From Laburnicola sp. R22_1 (lineage: Eukaryota > Ascomycota > Dothideomycetes > Pleosporales > Didymosphaeriaceae): DNA of 64,000 nt. The stretch lies in the NCBI GenBank assembly GCA_014281115.1, contig JACONQ010000016.1, positions 2,445,647 to 2,509,646 on the forward strand, written 5' to 3'. The notes under the pieces are model-generated. The model was given only the letters and a program-made list of their open reading frames with translations. It made no database searches and was not told where the DNA came from. This document shows positions 1-11,046 of the stretch, piece after piece; the stretch's first letter is position 1; each line of letters starts with the position of its first letter. A program made the translations under genes and the position numbers.

Positions 1-171
1 TCCAAGTAAATATAAGTAGCACAGGTGAATCGCAAGCATTAAAATAGTACTCTACTACAAAATCTCGTAATAATAGCGATTTTGTGTGGCTCTGCAGCCT
101 TATTTTAGTTAAGCTGCTATGGTGTTCAGCGGGGCGTTGACTGAATCCGGGCGTTGAGTGCACGGACACAG
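1..171 (+). mobile_element. Fot1/pogo-like element, 3' end only (copy 0)
   Basis: These bases are the near-exact reverse complement of the left end of the complete pogo element at 2112-4224, including its roughly 48-bp terminal inverted repeat (here 124-171). The element therefore points the other way, its transposase would be on the plus strand, and its body lies off the left edge of the window. It ends at a TA (172-173). No coding sequence is left in the visible part. Confidence 0.85.
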
Positions 172-173
172 TA

Positions 174-2111
174 ACGTGTCCGTGCGCGTGATGCACGGAT
201 TCGCGTGATGCACGCACAACACCATAACAGCTCTACGAGAAATGAGGCTATAGAGCCACATATTGTGGGCGGGCAGGCATATGAGGCATATGAGGACAAC
301 AAGCTGTATTGCTATCTGCAGAAAAGAGTGTGTGGAGTGAGGAGTCTACCGAGGAAGAAAGGAGAGGGCGAGAGCTTTATCTTGAGGGTAGTGGTCTGTG
401 CACCTGGATGGAACCTTCTACACACACCACCTCTGACGTAAGTCACGTGGCTACACATATAGTAGCGAATATTGCAAGATTTTTTAGTAGAGTGCTCTAT
501 TAATGCTTGCGATTAACCTGCGCTACTGATATTTACTTGGAAGCTTAACGTTGCGGCCGTGCCGCGTAGTCTTGGGTGGAGCTGCTGATGCGGCACCTGA
601 GGCCTCCTTAGTAGCTAGAGCGTCAACCACACGTTTCTAACGCTTGTTGCTTTGTATAGATGGCTGCGAGGCCTTTCTCTTACCCTTTTAGGCAGATTGT
701 AGAGCTTTTGCTGCGTTGGCTGTCTCCTTCTAGCAAGCGCGCTCTGCAGCCTTCTTAAGCCTCTCCTTCTCCCTAGCTACTTTAGCTACCTCCCGCGCCA
801 CATGCTTCTCCTCTGCAATTTTCTCCTTATATAGCTTAGCTGCCTTCCTTAACTTAGCTGTCTTAGCTTTTTAAAGCTTCTGCTCCTTCTCCTCTTGCTC
901 CTTCACAGACTGGCGTACGCGAGCCTCCCTAACCTTGCTTAGTGACTAGAAAACTGCTCCCCTATGGTACTCCTGACGTTGTTGAAGATCTAGAGGCTTG
1001 CCTTTCTTCTTATGCTTCTTCTTAGTGGCAAGAGCTTCTCTTAATCCAGCATTCTTGTGGTGGAGTAGCTAAACTTTAGCTAAGATATAGTGGAGTGAGC
1101 AACTAAGCTTCTGCGCGTCCTTCCTACTCTGTTGCTCTGTAGCTCGTACAAGGCGATCTAGCTCACGCCAGTTGCCCCTACTAAGTACTAACTCAGAGCT
1201 CTCTTGTGATCCCTGGTCATTATTCTGTGTGGTTTTCTTAAATCTTTTAAGTATAACTTCTGGGTTGAAAGGTGATATACTAGTAGCCTTAAAAGACTTA
1301 AGGATTATCTCTTCTTTAAAGGAGCTTATCTAGGCCTTCTAGAAGAGAGGGAAGAAGTCGCCTTTCTTGATTAGGACCAGGCCTTGGCTCTCTTGGAGGT
1401 AGGTCGTGAGCTTAGCTAAGTAGGCTGATAAGAGAGGCTTGAAGAGCACCACATTAAGTGGCTAAAGCGTATGCGTTAAATAAGGGGGGAGTATAGCTAG
1501 GAGGATCCTATTCTAATCGCAGTAATTAATAAAATTCATAGTAACGTGAGATCTATAGCTATTAAGGATAAGTAGTTAGTAAGATTGTTGAGCTTTTGCC
1601 TTAGTGTAGCGATTAAACACCTGCTCAAGCCAGGCAAGGCCGATATCGTTGTTTGTCCAGCCTAAGGGTGAAGAGGAGGCGTGTACGCTATGCTTTCCTG
1701 CCTTACTATCCTTAACCTAGCTTGATTGTATGCCGCTGTTAGTAGACTAATAGATAAGGCCTAGTAGTAAGGCTGATCTATTAGCACACATATACGCTAG
1801 GAGGGTAATCTATTTATAAGAGCCATCTTAGAGAGATGCTGTAACCTCCTTATTCTCCCACATTTGTCTGCTAAACACTCGTTTTAATCGGCCAACAATA
1901 CCAATTAAGAAGCCTTTTTTATCTATATTGTACGTGTGACGAGGCTCGATATCGTATTCCTTAATTTTGTCATCTAGGAGATTGAAATACAGACTGTATT
2001 TATCCCCTAAGTTGGCTTGGTGGCGATTGCTGTCTATACCAGCTGCCTATTAAGAGATGAGATGGATACTATGTTAGTTAATAAAGCGCGTAACCTAGCT
2101 CTCGCTCACTA
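174..2111 (-). mobile_element. Fot1/pogo-like element, truncated at its transposase 5' side (copy 1)
   Basis: From about 470 onward it runs parallel to the copy at 2112-4224 with many C-to-T and G-to-A differences. Its left end (174-220) is a diverged inverted repeat, and 240-470 is not shared with the other copy, so it is a related subfamily. It abuts copy 0 at one TA (172-173). Its body stops at 2109-2111, where copy 2 begins; the transposase N-terminus is missing and does not resume after copy 2. Confidence 0.8.
560..2109 (-). pseudogene. Fot1/pogo transposase, RIP-degraded, N-terminus missing
   Basis: The minus strand carries the same DDE domain and lysine-rich C-terminal tail as the transposase of the neighbouring copy, but with many in-frame TAG/TAA codons, so no long open frame survives. 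Transposases of this family (DDE_1 with psq-type and CENP-B-type DNA-binding domains) cut and paste their own element into TA sites. The DNA-binding N-terminus is absent here, because the copy ends where the next element starts. Changes relative to the neighbouring copy are mostly transitions, as expected from RIP. It cannot encode a working protein. Confidence 0.7.
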
Positions 2112-4224
2112 CTGTGTCCGTGCACTTAACGCCCGGATTTAGTCAACGCCCCGCTAAACACCATAGCAGCTTAACTAAAATAAGGCTGCAGAGCCACACA
2201 AAATCGCTATTATTACGAGATTTTGTAGTAGAGTACTATTTTAATGCTTGCGATTTACCTGTGCTACTTATATTTACTTGGAAGCTTAACGTTGCGACCA
2301 TGCCGCGTGGTCTTAGGTGGAGCTGCTAATGCGGCACCTAAAGCCTCCTAAGTAGTTATAGTATTAACTACGCGTTTCTAACGCTTATTGCTCTGTATAG
2401 ATAGCTGCGAGGCCTTTCTCTTACCCTTTTAGGTAGATTGTAGAGCTTTTGCATCGTCGCGAGCTTCTCTCTAGCAAGCACGCTTTGCTGCCTTCTTAGC
2501 CTTCTTCTTCTCCTTAGCTACCTTAGCTGCCTCCCTTGCTACACGCTTCTCCTCTGCAATTTTCTCCTTGCATAGCTTAGCTGCCTTCTTTAACTCAGCC
2601 TTCTTAGCTTTTTGAAGCTTCTGCTCCTTCTCCTCTTGTTCCTTTACAGACTGACGTACGCGAGCCTCCCTAACCTTCCTTAGTGATTAGAAAACCGCCC
2701 CCCCATAGTACTCTTGACGTTGTTGCAGATCTAGAGGTTTTCCCTTCTTCTTATGCTTCTTTTTTATAGTAAGAGCCTCTCTTAACCCAGCAATCTTATA
2801 GTAAAGTAACTTATTTTGAACTAAGATATGGTAGAGTAAGCGGCTAAGCTTCTGCGCGTCCTTACTACTCTAATCTTCTACTGCGGATCGTACAAGGCGG
2901 TCTAGTTTACGCCAGTTAGATCCGCTAAGTACTGACGTAGAGCTCTCTCGCGATTCCTACTCATCTAGGGTAGTGTTAGTGAACCTTTTAAGTATAACCT
3001 CTAGGTTAAATAGTGATATGCCTGTTGCTTTAAAAGACTTAAGTATTGTCTCCTCCTTAAAAGAGCTTGTCCAGGCCTCCCAGAATAGAGGGAAGAAGTC
3101 CCCTTTCTTAATAGGGAGGAGTCCCTGGCTCTGGTGAAGGTGATCTGATAGCTCCTTTAAGTACGCAGTTAATAGAGGCTTAAATAGAACCATATTAAGT
3201 GGCTGAAGCGTGTAGGTTGAATGAGGGGGGAAGATGGCTAGGAGTATCCTGTTACAGTCGCAATAGTCGATAAAATCCATAGTAACGTAAGATCCATAGC
3301 TATTAAGGATAAGTAACTAGTAAGATTGTCTAGCTTTTGCCTTAGTGTAGCGATCAAACACCTATTTAAGCCAGGCAAGGCTGATATCGTTGTTTATTCA
3401 GCCTAAAGGCGACGAGGAAATGTGTACTAAGTGCTCTCCTGCCTTAATATCCTCTATCTAGCTTAATTGTATAGCCTTGTTAGTAGCCTAATAGATAAGG
3501 CTTGGCGGCAAGGCTAATCTATTAGCGCAAACACACGCTAGGAGGGTAATCCATTTATAAGAGCCATCTTAGAGAGATGCTATAACCTCCTTATTCTCCC
3601 ACATTCGTCTGCTGAACACTCGTTTTGATCGGCTAGTAATACCAATTAAGAAGCCTTTTTCATCCATATTATACGTGTGACGAGGCTCGATGTCATATTC
3701 CTTAATTTTGGCACCCAGGAGATCAAAATACAGGCTGTATTTATCCCCTAAGTCGGCTTGGTGGCGATTGCTGTCCATACTAGCTGCCCATTGAGAGATC
3801 AGATAGATGTTGTGTCGGTTGATGAAGCGAGTAACCCAGCTCTCGCTCACTGGCTCCTTGGCTATTGTTGACGCGAAATTTCGTATCATCTCTCTTATAG
3901 GTGGCAAGTGACGCGCTGTAAGCCCTTCAATGTATTGTACAAGCTCCTGCTCTTGTTGGGGACTGAGTTTCCGTCGGTTAAACCCCGCAGTTGCACGCGT
4001 CGTTTGAATCGCTTGGTGCCTTCGCGACAGCGTACTTCGATCAACGCCATGCTTGCTAGCGATCTTAGTATAAGAGAAAGATTCTTCTAACCTTAGCGAT
4101 TCTATTTCTTTAATTGCAGCCTCAATTGAGCTCATATTAGTGGCGTTATGGCGTGTTGAAATTTGGGGTGGTTTGCGTTCAGCGGGGCGTTGACTGAATC
4201 CGGGCGTTGAGTGCACGGACACAG
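2112..4224 (-). mobile_element. Complete Fot1/pogo-like DNA transposon (copy 2)
   Basis: A 2,113-bp element bounded by inverted repeats of about 48 bp (2112-2159 and 4177-4224) and flanked by TA on both sides (2110-2111, 4225-4226), the target duplication of the Tc1/mariner/pogo superfamily. The flanks belong to different sequences: pogo copy 1 body on the left and the hAT-1 coding region on the right. The locus has therefore been rearranged since insertion, or the element was joined by recombination between pogo copies. Confidence 0.88.
2340..4135 (-). pseudogene. Fot1/pogo transposase, RIP-inactivated
   Basis: The likely start is the ATG at 4135 (MSSIEAAIKEIESL); the ATG further upstream lies inside the inverted repeat. 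The order is a psq-type helix-turn-helix (about 4130-4000), a CENP-B-type DNA-binding region (to about 3800), then the DDE domain with the first Asp in YNMDEKGF. After a stop near 3569 the frame continues in pieces. The second catalytic motif, normally LILDGHGSH, reads LILNSYGSY near 3300, so Asp has become Asn. A further fragment (2957-3280) holds the PPHSTYTLQPLN motif, and a lysine/glutamate-rich tail continues to about 2340. All lesions fit G-to-A or C-to-T change. The family is certain; activity is excluded. Confidence 0.88.
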
Positions 4225-4226
4225 TA

Positions 4227-5755
4227 TGCGCCGCTCACTTATAAACACGTTAGTACGAGTTCCACCGCGTAACGACGGGTTTAACGGGCTCGAGGATCTT
4301 GCGATCGTCGGCTGACGCGCTAGACGGCAGCTCAGTGTGGGCGAGGCGCTGGAAGTCCTCGAAGAGCTTATGCTGTTGCGGCGTTTTAATGTAGTTAATA
4401 ATACTAAGCAGTACGCCAAGTGGGCCTACGCGCCTCCACTCCTCTATGAAGTCGTGCTCGTCGGTGAGCTCTTGTACGTCGTTGTCGAACGAGGCGGCGC
4501 TGCCCTTGCCCCAGAGGAGCGTCTAGCCGATAAGGTTAAGCGTGTGAGGTCCGCAGCGGAGGCGCCGATAGGTGGCATTAAAACCGTACTCTTAAGCTAC
4601 TATTGCAATAGTACTGTTGTTGTTAGTAGCGTCATCAAGCACAAAGTAACCAATCAACTGCGACGTAATCTTAAAATCCTGCAGCGTTTTTATAACAACC
4701 TCGGCCATCCTCTCGCCACTGTGAGCGCCTGTCAGCTGGGGCAGCGCTATAGGCAAGTCCTGCAGGTCGCCTCTGCTGTCAACAAAGTGCGCAACGACGC
4801 CTAGAAAGCCACGCTTGCCGCCCTTTGTCGTCCATCCATCAAAGCTGAGGTGTACTTTGCTAAGCGCCTGCGACAGTTGCAAGATAACGCGCGGCTTTAG
4901 GTGCTCGTACAAGCGCGCAACGTACTGGGAGACGCTTACATAAGACGTCCAAAGCGCTCGTTCTGCTAGTGGGTTGGCAGCTTCAAGGAGGCGTCGAAAA
5001 GCTAGTGTTTTAAACTCAGAGAGAGGGTGATTGTTCTCAACAAGCCAGCTAACAGCTGCCAGCCAGAAGCGCTGGGTATTGAAGCCGGCGAGCTTGTTAG
5101 CCATCTTCTGCGACACGCTGTTGTTGCCGTCCTTGAGCAGGCGTTGTAGCCAGGTAGGTTTTGCAGCAACGGCCGACTTGCTGTAGCTATAGCCGCGCTT
5201 GGGCAGCTCTAAGTGTTGCTGCGCTGACAACGTTAAGAGCGTCGTCTTATATATCCCCACGCCTGTATCTGTGTACTTATACTCGTAGCAGTGACGGCAC
5301 ACAAAGTATAGCTTACTCAGGTTCTTCAGCAGCGTAACGCGGTAGCTATAGCGATAGATCCAGCTCTTGCGCGACTTCTGCGACGAGAGCGGCTTCATAT
5401 ACTTGCGTAAACGCCCCCAATCAATTCCCTCAAAGTCGTCCATAAGGCTCGCGTCCAGCGCCTCTTGCAAGGTCTCATCATCTAGGGCTGCTGCCAACGA
5501 GGCTGCTGTTACCCTCTCGCTGCCCTTGGTAGGCGCGACGATAGCGTCTTCAGGCCGCGACTCGCGTAGTTGCGACTCAAAAGTTGAAGCCTGGGACGCC
5601 TCTACGAGAGCTCTGCGAGGCGACAGACGCGACGGCGATGGCGATATCTGACTATCGACGGGTATAGGCTGGCTGACAGTGCCGCGGGCGGTGGAGGATT
5701 TAACGCGTTTCTTCGGGCGAGTAAGGTCATCAGAGGCGCGTTTCTTAGGAGGCAT
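4227..5755 (-). pseudogene. hAT-family transposase, N-terminal two thirds, with stop codons
   Basis: Starts at 5755 with a basic MPPKKRASDDL N-terminus, a plausible nuclear localisation signal. A zinc-finger-like CRHC motif follows around residue 155. The RNase H-like catalytic core shows the first Asp in HLSFDGWTTKGG and the second in YFVLDDATNNN. The frame is open to a TAA at 4592, but reading on in the same frame gives clear hAT sequence (RCGPHTLNLIG, then WGKGSAASFDNDV, then VTRWNSY) as far as 4226, with further TAG/TAA/TGA codons that look like RIP changes of Gln, Trp or Arg codons. The dimerisation domain is lost. It differs clearly from the hAT at 6842-9485. Confidence 0.85.
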
Positions 5756-6246
5756 GGCAGTGGCACCACGATAAGGGCGACAGGAGCAAAAAAAATAACG
5801 CGATATTAGGTTGTAATAAAAGGCACAAGTTTTGGTATTGTGTGTTGTCTATCGGAAGGCGCGTAAGAGCCTGTACGAGGCTCAGAGGCTACTAAGGCAC
5901 TAACTACGCGCGATCACGTGAGAGGTATTAATGGACCATCTACTCTTTTTAACAGGTTGTTTAGGGGGCTAGTGGAGGGAGTATAGTGTTACAGAAGTTA
6001 GGATAATTACCTGCCTCCCCTAGTAAAAGCGTCCTGCTAAAAATAGCAAAAGATATCGCGATCGCTCCTGCTGCAAAACGAGCAGCCTCACGCGCTACCT
6101 TAATCAAGCCCATCAAGCTAAACAATCAAGCTGACCCTCCTCAGCTTGGATTGCTACCAAATTAGTATAGGCGAGCTTGACTTGATGGGATTGATAGTTA
6201 TCAAGCTATCAATCAAGCGCTTGCAAGCCGCTTGATTGTTGACAAG
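4227..6246 (-). mobile_element. hAT transposon 1, 5' part only
   Basis: It contains the first part of a hAT transposase and its leader. The outer end is probably near 6246, where the minus strand begins CTTGTCAACAATCAAGC, followed by several TCAAGC copies in both orientations (6100-6245), the kind of subterminal repeats hAT transposases bind. The 3' part of the gene and the other terminus are missing: the sequence switches to pogo copy 2 at 4225. The leader between 5756 and 6246 has no other gene that I can see. Confidence 0.75.
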
Positions 6247-6573
6247 TCTGGTTAGTATTCGATCATTTCCTCTAAAGAGTACCTTTAACCCGGACAGGCT
6301 GTTATCCATTACTGAGCAGATACTCAGAAGATTTTTAAATTTGCTGAATCAAAAACAGGGACTGGTTCTAAAGCAGCTCAGCAAAGCTGTTGAGCCGGCC
6401 CTCATGGCGTTCATAGATGGAAGCTTGGCATCTGTGGGCTTATTTCCTATTGAACGTGTTAAGGTGACTGTTATCGAGGGCTTGCCAAAAGGCTCGTCAG
6501 CGATTATCGAACATCTAATCGAGCCAACTTCTGGTGGGCTTCCCAGTTCACCAGAAGCGGCATAACGGATACC
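6247..6573 (+). other. Spacer between two hAT elements with an unassigned 109-codon reading frame (6236-6565)
   Basis: A plus-strand frame of 109 codons fills this spacer (MLTSLVSIRSF near the start, ending PEAA). I do not recognise the protein. Base composition is not RIP-like, so this may be a scrap of host coding sequence caught between the two transposons. The frame starts just inside the presumed hAT-1 terminus and ends just before hAT-2, so neither end need be real. It does not obviously belong to the NLR gene on the far side of hAT-2. Confidence 0.3.
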
Positions 6574-9500
6574 CAGCGCTTCCATCCGTACGTACACCCG
6601 TACACCCGTACAGTAAAGGGAGTCTGTACGGACCAAATCTTGGCGTATTTGGTACGCGTACCGTACAGTGACCCGTACGTACGGGACCGTATACGGACTG
6701 TCATCTGTACGTACGGGACCCGTATACTGAGGGCTGTACGTACGTACGGATCCGTAGATTTGGCCGTATATACGGATGTACGGGTCCACGTTTTATAGTG
6801 TTTTTTCAGTGTTTTCACACTGAGTATAGTACTTATTGTACTTATCGAATAGCTGACCTAACAAGGTTGTTGAGTTGACTTTGTACAGCTCCTCTCTTTA
6901 CCCAATTCTTCTGCAATTGTAGAGCTTCAATATTGCCGCCCTGGAGACAATTTCGGTCGCCAGTAACTGTCCTCCCTGCCCCGCTAAACGCTCTCTTACA
7001 GTCGCATGACGTTGCGGGGATAGACAGGTAATCAAGGGCCATTCGATAGAGAGTGGGATACAACTTAAAACCAACCTGCTCCTACTAGGTAATTGGATTG
7101 TCTAGGCGTTTGTCGTTGGTGTTTGTAAAGACAGCGAGGTGTTCATTGTGGGTTGCATAGTAATCGTCGAGCTCGCTTATGCGGGCCTTCTTAGCCTTGT
7201 GCTTATAACCCATCATGTAATGGGTGTCAACGGCCAGCGAGTCCTCGTATCGCGACGCGTAACCGTCAGGTGTCTTCCGGCGAGAAGGAGGCTTGGTCTC
7301 TAGCCTCTCGTCGCCTCCTTGCAACGGCTGCTCCGAAAATCGCTCAACGTATAGCTTAAAGGTCGCCTTCATGTCCGACTCCACCTTACGATAATATTTG
7401 TTGTCGTGCTGCTATCGCTGCTTGAACCAAGCAATACGTAGTCGCGGGGCGAGGACGGTGGCGACAGCGTACGGAGACGGCGTGACGTCAAATATTATCC
7501 TTAACTAGTATGTGTTGAGCTTTTTAAAACCTTGATTAATACCTCCCTTTAGGAACTCGTCGTGGCTGTTTTTAAGGGTACGTTTTTCCTCCCTAATCAT
7601 CAAGTTAAGGACGTTCAGATTCGTGATCGTTTGCCAAATAGAGCCAAAACCAGACTTGCTTGTGTTGCCCTTAAGTCTTTTTGTTATCTTATAAAATGGC
7701 TAGAGCATATTGGCGAGGCTCTTGGCCTGGTCCCATTCGTCAGGCGTAAGACAATCAAGTGCGGGATTAAAGCCGTCCTCCTCCTCCTCGTCCTCCGCAT
7801 TATTGACGACGCCCTTTAACTAACGCCATCGGCGGATAAACTGGTCAATAGACTCCTTCAGCTCATAGCCGCGCACCAGCATGAGGTACACAGAGTGCCA
7901 CCTCACCCCGCTGTCGACAACCAGCGTAAAGGGCGTGAACCAAAGAAGCTCGCCAACGTCCTCGCGTTGCATCTGCTGGAACGTATGGCGACGCTTGTTG
8001 GACGCGTTGATAGCGACGACAAGGTTGTGCAGCCGTCCGACAATACCGCGACGGCGAAATATCGCGAATTGCGACTTGGGTGGTGCGTCGGCTAGGTCGC
8101 GCTCAAATTGAGAGACTCCGTCGCCGTATATGATGGCCTTGACAATCAGATTGATGATGTGTCCCGCGCAGCGTATTCGGTTCTCAGCTGTGAGTTCGAG
8201 CTTGAGGAGTACGTTGAGGGCGTTGATAAACGTCGCGTCGTTGTTTGTCGCGTTGTCACCCACAAAGCAGCCAAACTTGTCCTGAAACCCATACTCTAAC
8301 ACGACCGCCGCGACGACGGCGCCCTGGTTTTCGCCTGTGTGGTCACCAGAGAGGTTACGGAAGGCGATAAGGATGTCCTGGTGGACCTTTTGCGCGTCTA
8401 TATAACAAAGTTAGTAAGTGTACACAACGCCTGGAGCTGGTAGGTATGTACAACTGACCGACAAAGTGCGCTGTGACGCCAAGAAACGACAGGTAGTTGC
8501 TCGACGTCCATATGTCGACGCTGACATGGACAAGAGACTCAGCACCGCGCAGCAGAGAGGCCACCTCCTCTGTCCTCTCCTCCAGCATGTTTGTAACGTA
8601 CGCCGCGAGCGTGGTGGGGTTGGCGGGGAGGGCAGCGAGCAGCGAGCGGCGATTCCAGGTAAGCAGCGCCCTCGTCGCCGGCGAGGTCGCCTCTGCAAAG
8701 GACATATCGTTGGTGATAACCCAGTCGACGTAGGCCCTCTGCAACTCCTCCTCTTGCCATGGTGCCTTTGACAGGACGCTGTCTGCACCCGGAACACTAA
8801 TCGCACCTCGAGCGGCGTCAAAAGGCGTCACGACCGCTGGCCCCGCCACCAGACCGCCCGTCGCTGATATGAAATGGGCCTTTTCTAGGTGTTTTGTTAT
8901 ATGGTGGGTGGACTCCGAAAACTTCGCACAATCGCGCTTCTTCATCTCGTGGCAGTACTTACACAACCAGACGCGTCTCTCCTTACCGCCAGCGCTGGCG
9001 TCGCGAAACACCAAATCCGCGCCGTGATCGTATATAGGCGACCTGGCCGCGCCACTAAGAAGTTGGCGCTTGTTGACAACGCGATAACCCAGCGCGTCGC
9101 CCGGCAGGTGCTGGTGGTACTTATACACGTTGTTCCAGTCGATATCAAAGCGCAGGCCAACATTGGATTCGTCCTCAGCGTCAGGGTACGCATGAGGCAG
9201 GTTATATGGCAAGCGCGACAAGTCAAGAGAGGACGCGGACGCGGACGCGACGCCGCTCAAGCCGCTCAAGCCAATTGGCGACTCAGGCGGTGGCGAGGAT
9301 GCTGGCACCAAGGACACCTGCGACGACGAGGCTGTGGAGACCGTGGACCGTACTGGCTGTTTACCCAGCCTCTTTAACGCCGCAGAATGATACGGCAACT
9401 GCTGCGAGGACGACGACGACGATGCTGAGGCCTGCGACGAGCCCTGAGCTGCTCGCGGTGGTTGACTGCGCAGGTGGCGATCCATATTGCGCTAAGATAA

Positions 9501-9807
9501 GACGACGATAATGGCTGGCGGCGACGGCGACGACGTGGTAATGTGGTTGATGGAATTTGAAACTTCACCGTGACTCACTGTGGGCAGGACGACGACGACA
9601 ACGCACAAGGACGGCATCTTAAGCGAAATCTCTGATCACTAGAGCTCAAAAGTTGACGCTGGAAACACAGTGATTTTGGTGTTTTTCACACTAAAACAAC
9701 ACCAAAACAACGCCAAAACAACACTAAAAAGGGTACCCGTACGTCCGTATATACGGCCGTATATGGCTGTACGTACGGATCCGTAATACGTACTGATGGA
9801 AGCGCTG
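6574..9807 (-). mobile_element. Complete hAT transposon 2 with 13-bp inverted ends and GTACGTAC-rich subterminal repeats
   Basis: Perfect 13-bp inverted repeats, CAGCGCTTCCATC at 6574-6586 and its complement at 9795-9807, bound the element. Inside each end lie many copies of a GTACG/CGTAC motif in both orientations (6588-6785 and 9730-9795), probable transposase binding sites. The 8-bp flanks (6566-6573 and 9808-9815) do not match, so the expected hAT target duplication is missing. The right flank is an NLR gene that the element interrupts. Confidence 0.88.
6842..9485 (-). pseudogene. hAT transposase with one intron, few stop codons
   Basis: Exon 1 runs 9485-8459 and exon 2 from 8397. The intron (8398-8458, 61 bp) has a GTCAGT donor, TTACTAAC branch site and TATAG acceptor, and joins the frames exactly, giving HFVDAQKVHQD. 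Domains in order: Ser/Ala-rich N-terminus, BED-like zinc finger (CKYCHEMKKRDC then HHITKHLEKAH), RNase H-like core with Asp in VSVDIWTSS and in CFVGDNATNND, the RCAGHIINLIV motif, and the C-terminal hAT dimerisation domain (YPTLYRMALDYLSIPATS, 7030-6842). About six in-frame stops lie between 7820 and 7064, all in the same frame. The usual ER.FS motif reads KRAFS, a Glu-to-Lys change at a residue conserved in hAT transposases. Probably inactive, but the least damaged hAT here. Confidence 0.88.
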
Positions 9808-9810
9808 GCC

Positions 9811-10713
9811 ATGCACGAATATGTCTCGTCGTAGTCTAGCACAAGCGAGGACGAGTTTAAAGAGGATGTGGTGGCGCTGCGAAACTTCTGCCTTATTTCT
9901 GTCAACATGAAAGGGACAAGCTTTGAGATGCATGCACTCGTGCAGTTGGCTATGCGGAAGTGGCTTGACTCTAACGGCAAGCTCGAGCAGTGGAGGCACC
10001 ACTTTATCAGCAACCTTTGCGCAGCGTTTCCTACCGGACAGTACGAGCATTGGGCAACTTGTCAGGCACTTTTTGCGCACGCCAAGGTGGCGATAGGGCA
10101 ACGGCCAGAAGGAGAATCCTCACTAGCAGAATGGGCCACACTGTTGTATCGCGCAGCATGGTATGCGGAGGGGATAGGGAGTATGACCGACGCTAAGGAG
10201 TTTGCTCAGAAATCGATGGAAGTAAGAAGTAGAGTACTAGGCCAAGAGCACGAGGACACGCTGTGGAGTATGGAGATGGTAGGATCAGCATACGAACTTG
10301 GAGGCCAATGGGAGGCAGCGGAAGAGTTGTTTATTCAAGTGATGGAGACGCGCAAAAAGAAGCTAGGAGTCAACCATCCAAATACGCTTACCAGCATGGT
10401 CAATCTAGTGTCGACTCTTTGAAATCAAGGCCGGTGGGAGGCAGCGGAAGAGCTGGAGGTGCAAGCGATGGAGACGCGCAAGAAGAAGCTGGGTGCCGAC
10501 CATCCTTCCACGCTGACCAGTATGAACAACCTTGCATTTACGTTAAAAGGCCAGGGACTTCTACATCAAGCAATTTCACTAATAGAGGACTGCTGTAAGC
10601 TGCGGGCAGTAGTCTTGGGTCCTCAACATCCCCATACTATATCATCTCGCGAAGCTCTTGCAGCATGGCGGTTAGAGGCTATAGAACTCAGCGAGCAGAA
10701 TAACCCCTAGTTA
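9811..10713 (+). pseudogene. NLR-TPR protein, C-terminal fragment
   Basis: Plus-strand frame with the end of an NB-ARC-type module (ALRNFCLISVN, then FEMHALVQLAMRKWLD) followed by tetratricopeptide repeats of the fungal NLR kind (EHEDTLWSMEMVGSAYELGGQWEAAE, then METRKKKLG and NHPNTLTSM motifs). Such proteins are intracellular sensors in fungal self/non-self recognition: the nucleotide-binding domain switches and the TPRs sense. Here the N-terminal effector and nucleotide-binding domains are missing, because hAT-2 ends at 9807. The frame has a TAG at 9832 and a TGA at 10420-10422, where the TPR consensus expects Trp (NQGRWEAAEEL follows), then runs to TAG at 10708. Only two TPR-length blocks remain. 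Pseudogene; family assignment firm. Confidence 0.85.
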
Positions 10714-10816
10714 GCAAGAAATAGGCTTAGCAAGCAGATTGTCTTCGAAGCGGCAGGCTAGACGTAGCACACAAACAGTACAGCAGCTCTCTTAACAATC
10801 ATTAGAAAGGCATACC
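10714..10816. other. Intergenic spacer after the NLR remnant
   Basis: Short non-repetitive spacer between the NLR stop codon and the next broken gene. No motif that I can support. Confidence 0.4.
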
Positions 10817-11044
10817 ATGAGTGAGACGGTACCTGCAGTTACCACTGCTAGCAGGGAGGACGACCGAGCCGCACTGGCACAGGCCTTACGAAGTGGCGAA
10901 TGGACAAGAGTTGAGTTGGTTGATGGATAGGCAAGGGTAAGTTTAATAGCAAGGCTGCAGGCTTAGGTCGGCCCGCTTGCTAACTTTGCACAGCCACAGG
11001 TCTGACCAGCCACAGCCCTGCTTAACGGCTGCTCTCTGTCAGAT
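10817..11044 (+). pseudogene. Broken 5' end of an unidentified gene with one intron
   Basis: A short frame starts at an ATG in good context (ACCATGAG, 10817) and reads MSETVPAVTTASREDD for 37 codons to a TAG at 10928. Just downstream lies a convincing intron, 10937-10993: GTAAGT donor, GCTAAC branch site and CACAG acceptor. The reading continues for ten codons to a TAA. The Tc1 element enters at 11047. I do not recognise the protein. The layout suggests the first exons of a host gene, damaged by two nonsense changes and then cut by the transposon. The 12372-12479 stretch may be the other side of the same host sequence. Confidence 0.35.
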
Positions 11045-11046
11045 TA

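Noticed and set aside
4337..4804. Plus-strand frame of 155 codons
   Set aside because: Antisense to a clear hAT transposase on the minus strand with recognisable motifs.
7562..9511. Several plus-strand frames (7562-7819, 7881-8111, 8108-8299, 8418-8771, 8889-9377, 9206-9511)
   Set aside because: All are antisense shadows of the hAT-2 transposase; their composition simply mirrors it.
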